From NCBI GenBank assembly GCA_028280565.1, contig JANQLQ010000160.1, positions 1 through 62,628 of the forward strand: a stretch of 62,628 nucleotides of DNA, given 5' to 3'. The position numbers and the translations under genes are program-made. Every line of letters starts with the position of its first letter. The first letter of the stretch is position 1. The DNA is from Fulvivirga sp. Its GTDB lineage: Bacteria; Bacteroidota; Bacteroidia; Cytophagales; Cyclobacteriaceae. This document shows, one piece after another, positions 26,454 to 35,302 of this stretch. Under the pieces are notes generated by a model. That model saw only the letters and a program-made list of their open reading frames with translations, made no database searches and had not been told where the DNA came from.

Positions 26454-27266
26454 ATGACAACAACGTATTTTAAAAACGTAAGGGAGGCTGCAGCTACTCT
26501 TTCCAAAGGCTTAAAGCTAACCTTCAAACATATATTGGAAGCTCGAAAATCTTCCAAACCCGTGGCGATCAGTGATGACCAGTACTTTGAAGAGTTTGAT
26601 AAAGGAATAAGTACATTACAATATCCCCACGAGACCATGCCCGTGCCAGACAATGGCAGGTATCGCTTACACAATGAAATCGACGATTGTATTGTTTGTG
26701 ATAAATGTGCCAAGGTATGCCCTGTAGATTGTATTGAGATCGAAGGGATCAAGGCTACGGAGGTAATTGGAAAAACCTTGGACGGGACTCCAAAGCGGAT
26801 ACATGCGGCCAAATTCGACATCGATATGTCCAAATGCTGCTTCTGTGGGCTGTGCACTACGGTGTGTCCTACAGAGTGCCTGACGATGACTAAGGCTTAT
26901 GATTTCAGCGAGTTTGATTTCAAAGAACATACCTATTCTTTTGCCACAATGACACCGCTGGAGATCTTGGAGAAAAAAAAGGAGCTTGAAGAGTTCGAGG
27001 CGAAGAAGGACCAGGTGGCCCCAACCGAAGACAGCAGTACCCCGGCTTCTAAACCTCGGCCAAAGCCTCAACCCCGGCCTGCGGTAAAAGAACAACCTGT
27101 CGCGGAAGGTGAGCCCGGCAAAAAGGCAACGGTTAAACCTAAAATGACATCACCCAAGCCCGTTATGAAACCCAAACCGGTCGTAAAATCTAAGCCAGTG
27201 GTAAAACCGAAACCAGTGATAAAACCGAAACCAGTGATCAAAAGGAAAAAGGACGAGAATGACTGA
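26454..27266 (+). CDS. nuoI: NADH-quinone oxidoreductase subunit I with Lys/Pro-rich tail
   Basis: 270 residues. It carries two ferredoxin motifs for [4Fe-4S] clusters N6a/N6b: C79-C82-C85-C89 (CIVCDKCAKVCP) and C128-C131-C134-C138 (CCFCGLCTTVCP). It passes electrons to the quinone site in the peripheral arm. The catalytic part ends near residue 175. The remaining 95 residues are an extension with a charged helix and then KP-rich repeats (KPKPVIKPKPVIKRKK), which makes the protein much longer than the usual 140-180. The 3' end overlaps nuoJ by 8 bp. Confidence 0.96.
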   Translation: MTTTYFKNVREAAATLSKGLKLTFKHILEARKSSKPVAISDDQYFEEFDKGISTLQYPHETMPVPDNGRYRLHNEIDDCIVCDKCAKVCPVDCIEIEGIKATEVIGKTLDGTPKRIHAAKFDIDMSKCCFCGLCTTVCPTECLTMTKAYDFSEFDFKEHTYSFATMTPLEILEKKKELEEFEAKKDQVAPTEDSSTPASKPRPKPQPRPAVKEQPVAEGEPGKKATVKPKMTSPKPVMKPKPVVKSKPVVKPKPVIKPKPVIKRKKDEND

Positions 27267-27762
27267 GATCCTATTTTATAGCTTCGCTTTCATTGCCATC
27301 ATCTCCGCATTTTTTATCTTATTTACGAACAACGTACTCCATGCGGCGCTGGCATTGATCATTACTTTCCTGGGAGTAACGGCGCTTTATGTATTTGCCC
27401 ACGCCGAATTTTTGGCAGTTACCCAAATCATGATCTACGTAGGAGGTATCGTAGTCTTGATCATTTTTGGGGTAATGCTCACCAACAAGGCAGGTACCTC
27501 GCACTACAAGACGGGATCTACCCATCGATTTATGGGGGCCGTGGTAGCCATAGGGGCAATGTCAATGCTGATCTATGGTATTTTAAAAATAAACTTTAAG
27601 GCGATAGAACGCGTGGGACAGGGAGGGATAGAAGAACTGGGCGTGGGATTAATGACGGGATATGTATTGCCTTTCGAGCTTGCCGCGATTCTGCTGCTAG
27701 TGGCACTTATTGGGGCAGCCGTAATTGCCGGGCAGGATCTAAAAAATACGGAGAACAAATGA
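27259..27762 (+). CDS. nuoJ: NADH-quinone oxidoreductase subunit J
   Basis: 167 residues and about five transmembrane helices. The conserved helix QIMIYVGGIVVLIIFGVML, with the flexible pi-bulge region, is present near residue 60. It is a membrane-arm subunit that couples quinone reduction to proton pumping. It starts 8 bp inside nuoI and ends overlapping nuoK by 4 bp (ATGA), so translation is probably coupled. Confidence 0.95.
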   Translation: MTEILFYSFAFIAIISAFFILFTNNVLHAALALIITFLGVTALYVFAHAEFLAVTQIMIYVGGIVVLIIFGVMLTNKAGTSHYKTGSTHRFMGAVVAIGAMSMLIYGILKINFKAIERVGQGGIEELGVGLMTGYVLPFELAAILLLVALIGAAVIAGQDLKNTENK

Positions 27763-28058
27763 TCCCCATTGAACACTATTACTTGGTCAGCGCTGTCCTT
27801 TTTGCGATAGGTTTAGCGATCGTCATTACACGCAGAAACGCCGTATTGGTTTTAATGGGGATAGAGCTTATGCTCAATGCCGCTAATATAAATTTTATCG
27901 CTATTAGCCAACATGCCGGGGTTCCAGGCCAGTTTTTTGCCCTCTTCGTAATCGTTATTGCCGCGGCAGAAGTGGCTGTAGCGCTGGCCATCATCATCAG
28001 GGTATACCGGCATTTTAAAACCATCAACCTGGACGAGGTAAATGAAATAAAAGATTAA
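27759..28058 (+). CDS. nuoK: NADH-quinone oxidoreductase subunit K
   Basis: 99 residues and three transmembrane helices. The helix GIELMLNAANINFIA carries the conserved intramembrane glutamate, and a second acidic helix is seen at VIAAAEVAVALAI. It forms part of the proton channel. It overlaps nuoJ by ATGA and nuoL by one base (TAATG). Confidence 0.96.
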   Translation: MIPIEHYYLVSAVLFAIGLAIVITRRNAVLVLMGIELMLNAANINFIAISQHAGVPGQFFALFVIVIAAAEVAVALAIIIRVYRHFKTINLDEVNEIKD

Positions 28059-30169
28059 TGGCGGCCGACCTGTTGACACCTTTACCTTGCAGTAATATTA
28101 CCTTGCTTGCGTTGATCGCACTCATGTTGCCGTTGTTGTCATTTTTGCTCAACTCGGGTGCCGTGGCGCGTTATGCGTGGCAAGCCTCCATAGCGGCATG
28201 TTTCTTTATGGTACTGTCCTCGTTGATCTCTATGATCATACTGGTGCATGTTTGGAACGGTACCACATTTCACACACGGATGACGTGGTTCGTGCTAGGA
28301 GAGACAGGGCATACCATAGGGCTTTTTATTGATAACCCGGGTGCTCTTATGATCTTCTTGGTCACTTTCATTTCATTACTCGTTCATTTGTATTCCACGC
28401 AGTATATGAAAGATGACCCCGGGTACCAGCGTTATTTTGCTTTTTTAGGACTATTTACCTTTTCCATGATGGGGATATTGCTAGCGGATAACCTGTTAGT
28501 GATCTTCGTATTTTGGGAATTGGTGGGGTTTTCTTCGTATCTTTTAATAGGTCATTGGTACCACCAGGCACCCGCAGCACGAGCGGCTAAAAAGGCCTTT
28601 ATTGTCAATCGTATTGGGGATGTAGGATTTATCCTGGGGATAGCCGTTTTATGGGCCCAGTTCCGGACATTAGATCTTGAAACTTTAAAAGAAGCCATGA
28701 GCTCTTCCTCTATCCAAGGGGAGAGCTGGGTAACAAGTGCCGGCATAGCCCTGGATACCAGGTGGCTTACCTTCATGGGGTTAGGTATTTTTATGGGAGC
28801 AGTGGGTAAGTCGGCACAGTTCCCCTTACAGGTATGGCTGCCGGATGCTATGGAGGGTCCCACACCTGTTTCCGCCCTTATCCATGCCGCTACCATGGTC
28901 GCGGCGGGTGTTTTTTTAATGTGTCGCGTGGTAGTGCTGTTAGATATGGATGCCCTTTCGGTTATAGCGGTTACAGGAGGACTTACAGCTTTTATGGGCG
29001 CCATAGCTGCACTTACACAGCATGACATCAAAAAAGTTTTGGCCTATTCCACGATTTCACAACTTGGCTATATGCTCATGGGAGTAGGAATAGGTGCTCC
29101 CGGTGCTGCGTTGTTCCATCTCTTCACCCATGCATTTTTCAAAGCGGCTTTGTTCCTTGCTGCCGGGTCAGTGATTTACGCCTTACATCAATATGCCCAT
29201 CGCCACCAACTTGCTTTTGATGCGCAAGATATGCGCAACATGGGAGGGCTCCGTGCTAAACTGCCGGTAACCTTTATCGTCTACCTCGTAGCGACGCTCG
29301 CACTGGTGGGAGTGCCTATGTTTTCCGGGTTTTTGTCGAAGGATGCGTTACTTTCTGCTTCTTTTGGCTGGTCCGAAGCAATGGCTTCGGAAGGACATCG
29401 CTGGACCTACATCGTGCCGGTATTCGCCTTTACTACCGTGGTACTTACCGCTATATACATGGGGCGGCAGGTCTTACTGGTGTTTTTCGGTGAGTTAAGG
29501 ATAAAAGGACCGGCTGACGGCTTAAAGGAATCATCCCATATGATCAAGTTTGTCTTGGTGGTCTTGGGCCTGTTCAGTTTAGGAATCGTATGGTCCCTGG
29601 ATCCTTTTGATTATCATGCCAGTTGGTTTCTTACCCTTATGCCTATTCCTGCTTCCTCGGTTCCGGGTCTCGAAGTTTTCGTTTTAGATACGGCCAGGGC
29701 CAATGCCCTGGATAGCCATACGGTCGTTGGGTTGATATCTATTGTATTGGTTTTGCTAGGTTTTGGCTTTAGCTGGTTTAAATACAGGCCTCGTGCCAGC
29801 TACGCTTTGGGCTACCAAGGCCGGGCGGGATTCTCATTTTTGGAGCAACTATCCTTCAAAAACTGGTACTTAGACCCTCTCTACCGTCGTTTGATCGTGA
29901 ACCCATTGATGTCATTCTCAAGAGCAGCATCACGCACGGAAAAAGCCATTATTGATAAGTTTATAGACGTGACAGGAGTAGGCTCAGTAATTTTTGCCCA
30001 TATCGTTGGCTGGTTTGATCGAGCGTTTGTCGATGGATTTGTGAATTTTTCTGTTTTCTTTGCAGGCAAAGTAGGTGTACTGGCCAAATCTTTTCAATAT
30101 GGTAAGATCCAAAATTACATCATTTTGGCTGTGCTTAGCACCATACTTATCATACTGTTAATCCTCTAA
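28058..30169 (+). CDS. nuoL: NADH-quinone oxidoreductase subunit L
   Basis: 703 residues, a large antiporter-like subunit at the distal end of the membrane arm. Hallmarks are FWELVGFSSYLLIG, NRIGDVGF, WLPDAMEGPTPVSALIHAA, the lysine/histidine track (KKVLAYSTISQLGYM, HLFTHAFFKAALF) and a long C-terminal part with the lateral helix and terminal anchor. The length is somewhat above E. coli (613), as is common in Bacteroidota. The start overlaps the nuoK stop by one base. Confidence 0.97.
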   Translation: MAADLLTPLPCSNITLLALIALMLPLLSFLLNSGAVARYAWQASIAACFFMVLSSLISMIILVHVWNGTTFHTRMTWFVLGETGHTIGLFIDNPGALMIFLVTFISLLVHLYSTQYMKDDPGYQRYFAFLGLFTFSMMGILLADNLLVIFVFWELVGFSSYLLIGHWYHQAPAARAAKKAFIVNRIGDVGFILGIAVLWAQFRTLDLETLKEAMSSSSIQGESWVTSAGIALDTRWLTFMGLGIFMGAVGKSAQFPLQVWLPDAMEGPTPVSALIHAATMVAAGVFLMCRVVVLLDMDALSVIAVTGGLTAFMGAIAALTQHDIKKVLAYSTISQLGYMLMGVGIGAPGAALFHLFTHAFFKAALFLAAGSVIYALHQYAHRHQLAFDAQDMRNMGGLRAKLPVTFIVYLVATLALVGVPMFSGFLSKDALLSASFGWSEAMASEGHRWTYIVPVFAFTTVVLTAIYMGRQVLLVFFGELRIKGPADGLKESSHMIKFVLVVLGLFSLGIVWSLDPFDYHASWFLTLMPIPASSVPGLEVFVLDTARANALDSHTVVGLISIVLVLLGFGFSWFKYRPRASYALGYQGRAGFSFLEQLSFKNWYLDPLYRRLIVNPLMSFSRAASRTEKAIIDKFIDVTGVGSVIFAHIVGWFDRAFVDGFVNFSVFFAGKVGVLAKSFQYGKIQNYIILAVLSTILIILLIL

Positions 30170-30175
30170 ACTTTA

Positions 30176-31903
30176 ATGCTGCAGCACCACATACTAACTA
30201 TACTTATATTTTTACCCCTGGCCTCGGCATTGGTGGTGGCACTTTTACCGAAAGGTATCCTAAATCTTTCCAAAGGGATTGCCTTGGGGGTAAGCCTGGT
30301 CCAGTTGGTGTTGGGCGGATATATGTTTGTGCGTTACCAACCCAGTCCAGGGGTACATAATATCAACGGTTTCCAGTTCAGTGAGCGAATAGATTGGATA
30401 CGCTTGGATCTGCAAGGACTGGGAAAACTTTCTACGGAATATTTTGTGGGGGTGGATGGGTTAAGTATATCACTTGTCCTGCTCTCGATCGTGGTACTGC
30501 TGGTCGGTGTTATTGCCTCTTGGAGCGTAGAAGATCGAAAAAGAGGGTATTTCAGTTTGTACCTGCTCTTGAATGCTTCTATTATAGGATGTTTTGTGGC
30601 GCTGGACTTTTTGTTGTTTTACCTGTTCTTCGAATTCATGCTCTTGCCTATGTATTTCCTGATTGGTCTCTGGGGAGGTCCTAGGAGAGAGTACGCTTCT
30701 ATTAAATTCTTTTTATATACCCTATTAGGCTCCATTTTTATACTCATGGTCATGATCGGCTTGTATGCTTCGGTAATTCACCCGGAAGCGACGGCCGTGG
30801 AGATGGGCCTTGTTGGCGCGGGTGAGTTCGTAACTGGTGAGATAATTGCAGAAGTACAACGTTTGTTACAGGCAGGTGAGATCCCGGCAGACCAAATGGT
30901 TAAGACCTTTAACTTGGTCTATATGGCTGATCCTGCTAACCTGGTCCCCGGGTCATTTTTAGATAATGACGCGGTGAGAATGGTGATGAACTACCCGGCA
31001 AGGTTCTTAGCGTTTCTTTGCCTTTTTGTAGGTTTTGCCATTAAAGTTCCGGCAGTGCCTGTTCATACTTGGCTGCCGGATGCCCATGTAGAGGCTCCCA
31101 CCCCTATTTCTGTGATCTTGGCAGGCATCCTTTTGAAGATCGGGGGATACGGGCTGTTGAGAACAGCCTACCTCATATTTCCCGATGGCGCCCTCCATTA
31201 CGCTTGGTGGATAGGCCTGGTGGGGGTCATATCCATTATTTATGGTGCATTGAACGCCTTGTCGAGCCAAGATTTGAAACGTCTCATCGCTTACTCTTCC
31301 ATTTCTCACATGGGTTTTGTACTGCTAGGGCTTGCCTCTCTGACGGCTGAAGGGGTAAGTGGCGCTATCTATCAAATGGTCAGCCACGGTTTGATCTCTA
31401 CAGCCCTGTTCCTTATAGCCGGAGTGCTGTATGACCGGACCCACGACCGTATGATCGAGAATTATTCTGGGCTTGCAGCCCAAATGCCGCAGTATACGGT
31501 CATGGTGGTCATTTTCTTTTTTGCTTCTATGGGACTCCCCGGGTTTTCAGGCTTTATTGCAGAAATACTAGTGCTACTAGGTGCTTTTGGAGCTTCTACG
31601 ATTAATGGCTTATTGCCGAAGTGGATGGCGATCATTGCCGCACTAGGGTTAATACTCAGCGCGGCGTATTATTTATGGACGATCCAGCGTATGTTTTTTG
31701 GTAAGCTCCATGTCAAAATCCAGCATGGCAATAATTTACCTGACTTGGGCAAACGGGAGATCCTTATGCTCATTCCATTGGCAGTGCTTACTTTATTGCT
31801 TGGGATCATACCTTCTACAGTTTTAGACCTGGTCAATGATTCAGTCACTACCTTCGTGGACGTGATACTAAGCACAGGTATGAAAAACCTTCAAACACCT
31901 TAG
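30176..31903 (+). CDS. nuoM: NADH-quinone oxidoreductase subunit M
   Basis: 575 residues, an antiporter-like membrane subunit. Seen are FFEFMLLPMYFLIGLWGG with the conserved glutamate, HTWLPDAHVEAPTPISVILA, LLKIGGYGLLR, DLKRLIAYSSISHMGFVLLG and LPGFSGFIAE. An insert of about 70 polar residues (about 200-270, including GEFVTGEIIAEVQRLLQAG) separates two helices and makes it longer than E. coli NuoM (509). It starts 6 nt after nuoL. Confidence 0.97.
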   Translation: MLQHHILTILIFLPLASALVVALLPKGILNLSKGIALGVSLVQLVLGGYMFVRYQPSPGVHNINGFQFSERIDWIRLDLQGLGKLSTEYFVGVDGLSISLVLLSIVVLLVGVIASWSVEDRKRGYFSLYLLLNASIIGCFVALDFLLFYLFFEFMLLPMYFLIGLWGGPRREYASIKFFLYTLLGSIFILMVMIGLYASVIHPEATAVEMGLVGAGEFVTGEIIAEVQRLLQAGEIPADQMVKTFNLVYMADPANLVPGSFLDNDAVRMVMNYPARFLAFLCLFVGFAIKVPAVPVHTWLPDAHVEAPTPISVILAGILLKIGGYGLLRTAYLIFPDGALHYAWWIGLVGVISIIYGALNALSSQDLKRLIAYSSISHMGFVLLGLASLTAEGVSGAIYQMVSHGLISTALFLIAGVLYDRTHDRMIENYSGLAAQMPQYTVMVVIFFFASMGLPGFSGFIAEILVLLGAFGASTINGLLPKWMAIIAALGLILSAAYYLWTIQRMFFGKLHVKIQHGNNLPDLGKREILMLIPLAVLTLLLGIIPSTVLDLVNDSVTTFVDVILSTGMKNLQTP

Positions 31904-31906
31904 CCG

Positions 31907-33394
31907 TTGGAGACGCTTACGGATAAGCTATCGAATGTCCTGCGTTCCTTTGAATATTTCCATTCAGAGGTAATTCTGGCGCTAGGGATCCTGGTTTTGA
32001 TCTTGGTAGATCTCGTGGCCAGGGTGAAGTACGTAGTACCCTTTTTTGCCGCCCTGCTAGCGGCTGTTGTGTTGTACATTGACTTTCAGGGATGGGCGCC
32101 TACTGGAGGCAGTGTGTTACTTTTCCATGGCATGGTCACATATGATCCTGCCTCGCAGGCTTGGAAGATCATACTTGACCTGGGTACTTTACTCGCTATT
32201 GTGGTTTCTATGCGAAGCCCGGCCATACGGGAGAAAGCAGAAAGCTATCCATTGATTTTTGCGATACTGCTAGGAGGACATGTCCTGGCCATGGCTACCA
32301 ACTTACTCATTTTATACTTGTCTATAGAGATCATTTCTATTGCTTCTTACGCGCTCACCATCTTCGCTTTTGACAAAAAAGCCAGTGAAGCGGCCGTAAA
32401 ATATTTACTTTTCGGCGCCGTAGCTTCTGCCCTTATGCTTTATGGTATGTCGTGGGTTTACGCATTTACCGGCAGCTTAGATTTTATGACGGCGGAATTT
32501 GCAGATGCCTTATTGAAGGCGGACGTCATCCCGTTGTCCATTGCACTTGTGCTGGTCTTGGTTGGGTTTCTTTTTAAAATAGCCGCTGTACCCCTGCATG
32601 CATGGGTCCCGGATGTATATACCGCCGCTCCTACTTCCGTCGTTGCTTTTTTTTCGATCGTACCGAAGCTGGCGGGATTTTCAGTATTGACCAAGTGGTT
32701 TCTCGTGGTCAATTTGTTTGGCCTGGGACCTATCCCCTGGGTGCAGGTGATATCGGCCATAGCGGTACTCACACTTTTGATCGGTAATTTTGCAGCGTTA
32801 CGCCAAAATCACGTTAAACGGCTATTGGCCTACTCCTCTATCGCGCATTCAGGCTTCCTGCTTGTCCCGGTAGTATCACTCTCCGAACAGGCTACCAAGA
32901 ATTTATATTTCTATGCCGTGGTTTACATCTTTATGAATTTAGGGATTTTTGCCATTGTACAGTACTTAGAGAACCGGGAAGGGATCACCAAGGCCAGCGA
33001 ATATAAAGGCCTGGTCAAAAGATATCCTTTGTTGACCGTACTGGTCGTTATGCTTATGATCTCCTTGGCAGGGCTGCCACCCACCGCAGGGTTCACGGCT
33101 AAACTTTTGATATTTAGTTCTTTATGGGATGCTTACGGCCAGGTACAAGACCCCTGGCTGTTGTACCTGTTTATATTTGGCCTGTTGAATACCGTAGTTT
33201 CTTTGTTTTACTATTTGAAGATCCCTTTTTTCATGATCTTTAGAAATAGGGAGGATTTTCAACCTGTTGATCCTCAAAAACATTTGGCATGGGAGAATTA
33301 TTTTGCATTTACCATGGTTTTGGCTTTAGTGGCATTGTTCTTTAAACCGGAATGGTTGATGAATATAATGAATAATATTAGCTTTGCATTTTAG
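31907..33394 (+). CDS. nuoN: NADH-quinone oxidoreductase subunit N
   Basis: 495 residues and about 14 transmembrane helices, the third antiporter-like subunit. Motifs are HAWVPDVYTAAPTSVVAFFS, VKRLLAYSSIAHSGFLL and LAGLPPTAGFTAKL. The start is TTG at 31907, 3 nt past the nuoM stop, because no in-frame ATG is available before the first helix. It is the last nuo gene, and the next gene starts 8 nt later on the same strand. Confidence 0.95.
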   Translation: METLTDKLSNVLRSFEYFHSEVILALGILVLILVDLVARVKYVVPFFAALLAAVVLYIDFQGWAPTGGSVLLFHGMVTYDPASQAWKIILDLGTLLAIVVSMRSPAIREKAESYPLIFAILLGGHVLAMATNLLILYLSIEIISIASYALTIFAFDKKASEAAVKYLLFGAVASALMLYGMSWVYAFTGSLDFMTAEFADALLKADVIPLSIALVLVLVGFLFKIAAVPLHAWVPDVYTAAPTSVVAFFSIVPKLAGFSVLTKWFLVVNLFGLGPIPWVQVISAIAVLTLLIGNFAALRQNHVKRLLAYSSIAHSGFLLVPVVSLSEQATKNLYFYAVVYIFMNLGIFAIVQYLENREGITKASEYKGLVKRYPLLTVLVVMLMISLAGLPPTAGFTAKLLIFSSLWDAYGQVQDPWLLYLFIFGLLNTVVSLFYYLKIPFFMIFRNREDFQPVDPQKHLAWENYFAFTMVLALVALFFKPEWLMNIMNNISFAF

Positions 33395-33402
33395 GGCAAG
33401 TT

Positions 33403-35289
33403 ATGAGTGATGCAATCAAACATGAGTGCGGCATAGCACTCGTCAGGCTTAGAAAACCTCTCTCCTACTACATCGAAAAATATGGATCTCCTACCTACGC
33501 GGTTAGCAAAATGTATATCCTTATGGAAAAACAGCGTAACCGTGGCCAGGATGGTGTGGGGATTGCGAATATAAAGATCAATCAAAGGCCGGGCTTACGC
33601 TATATCAGCCGCTATCGGTCCGTAGACCCTGAGCCGATCAAGGTGATCTTTGATAAGATCGGCAGGAAGTATAAAAAGGCTAAAAAAGAAGGGGGTAAGC
33701 GATACTACGATGAAAGGTGGATGAAAGAAAACTGTGCGTTTACCGGTGAGGTGTGGTTGGGACACTTGCGCTATGGTACGCATGGTAAGAACAGTATCGA
33801 AAATTGCCATCCTTTCTTAAGGCAGAACAACTGGCGGAGTCGTAACCTGGTAGTTGCCGGTAACTTTAACATGACCAATGTTGACGAGCTCTTTGATAAA
33901 CTGGTAAAGCTTGGTCAGCACCCCAAAGAAAAGGTGGATACGGTTACGGTGATGGAGAAGATCGGCCATTTTCTCGACGAAGAGAATAACGAAATATTCC
34001 GAAAGTATAAGGACCATTACACGAACCAGGAGATCACGGAGGTGATTGAAAGTGAAATTGACCTGCACCGTGTGCTGAGCAGGGCATGTAAAGATTTTGA
34101 CGGGGGGTATGCTATGGCGGGTATGACGGGCCACGGAGATTCCTTTGTGGCCAGGGATCCTGTAGGGATACGGCCAGCATATCTCTACACGGATGATGAG
34201 ATCATCGTGGTGGCTTCGGAAAAAACGGCTATCAAAACGGCATTTAACGTAGAATATAGCCAAATTGAAGAAATAAAACCCGGGCATGCCCTGATCATTA
34301 AGAAGAATGGCGACTTTGGACAATTCCAATTTATAGAACCGCAAGAAAAAAAATCTTGTAGCTTCGAACGCATCTACTTCTCCAGGGGAACAGACCCCGA
34401 TATTTACAACGAACGGAAAAGCCTGGGTAAATTACTGATCCCCCAGATCCTAAAATCCATAAATTTTGACCTGAAAAATACGGTATTCTCCTACATTCCA
34501 AATACGGCAGAGACCGCTTTTTTAGGGATGCTCCAAGGGCTGGAAGATTACCTAAGCTCCAAGCGTAAGGAGATCATTTTGGATCATAAGCCGCATATGG
34601 GAGACCTGGGTGAATTGCTCTCCTTCCGGCCCAGGGTGGAAAAAATTGTGCTTAAAGATGCTAAGCTTCGAACATTTATCACCGACGATGATCACCGGGA
34701 TGAGCTAGTGGCCCACGTCTATGATACTACTTACGAGGTGATCCAGAAGCATGTGGATACGTTGGTGATCTTAGATGACAGCATCGTTCGGGGAACCACT
34801 TTAGAGAAAAGCATCCTGACGATGCTCGGCAGGCTGGAACCTAAAAAGGTGGTCATCGTGTCATCCGCTCCCCAAATACGCTTCCCGGATTGCTATGGCA
34901 TAGACATGTCTAAAATGCGGGAATTTATCGCTTTTAGAGCGATGGTGGCACTGATCAAGGAGCAGGGCAAGGACGATTTGCTTGAAGAGGTATACGACCG
35001 GTGTAAAGAGGCACTCGAGAGCAACGATAACATAAATCATGTGAATCGGCTCTATAAAGAATTTTCAGATGATGAGATCTCCTCTAAAATTGCCGAGATC
35101 GTAAAACCCAGTGATATGAAGGCGGAGCTTGAGATCATATACCAAACCGTGGATAACCTGCATAAGGCCTGTCCCGATCATTTGGGAGATTGGTACTTTA
35201 CCGGTGATTTTCCTACCCTGGGAGGAATGAATGTGACCAACCGTTCTTTCGTAAATTATATGGAAGGGAAGCTGGTAAGAGCATATTAA
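33403..35289 (+). CDS. PurF-like class II glutamine amidotransferase/phosphoribosyltransferase
   Basis: 628 residues, against about 470-510 for ordinary PurF. An N-terminal nucleophile-type glutaminase has Cys9 after a short propeptide (MSDAIKHE), GHLRYGTHGKNSIENCHPF, and DFDGGYAMAGMTGHGD. A type I phosphoribosyltransferase PRPP loop is intact (VDTLVILDDSIVRGTT). The insert of about 40 lysine-rich residues near 85-120 and a C-terminal extension are not in canonical PurF. Canonical PurF makes phosphoribosylamine from PRPP and glutamine; whether this long form does so or is a specialised paralogue is unclear. It starts 8 nt after nuoN, so it is probably co-transcribed with complex I. Confidence 0.85.
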   Translation: MSDAIKHECGIALVRLRKPLSYYIEKYGSPTYAVSKMYILMEKQRNRGQDGVGIANIKINQRPGLRYISRYRSVDPEPIKVIFDKIGRKYKKAKKEGGKRYYDERWMKENCAFTGEVWLGHLRYGTHGKNSIENCHPFLRQNNWRSRNLVVAGNFNMTNVDELFDKLVKLGQHPKEKVDTVTVMEKIGHFLDEENNEIFRKYKDHYTNQEITEVIESEIDLHRVLSRACKDFDGGYAMAGMTGHGDSFVARDPVGIRPAYLYTDDEIIVVASEKTAIKTAFNVEYSQIEEIKPGHALIIKKNGDFGQFQFIEPQEKKSCSFERIYFSRGTDPDIYNERKSLGKLLIPQILKSINFDLKNTVFSYIPNTAETAFLGMLQGLEDYLSSKRKEIILDHKPHMGDLGELLSFRPRVEKIVLKDAKLRTFITDDDHRDELVAHVYDTTYEVIQKHVDTLVILDDSIVRGTTLEKSILTMLGRLEPKKVVIVSSAPQIRFPDCYGIDMSKMREFIAFRAMVALIKEQGKDDLLEEVYDRCKEALESNDNINHVNRLYKEFSDDEISSKIAEIVKPSDMKAELEIIYQTVDNLHKACPDHLGDWYFTGDFPTLGGMNVTNRSFVNYMEGKLVRAY

Positions 35290-35302
35290 TAGGAGCCCTG
35301 GA

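Noticed and set aside
26009-26857. 282-residue minus-strand frame
   Set aside because: It lies opposite the kinase and nuoI, whose motifs are clear; low-complexity Ser/Leu shadow.
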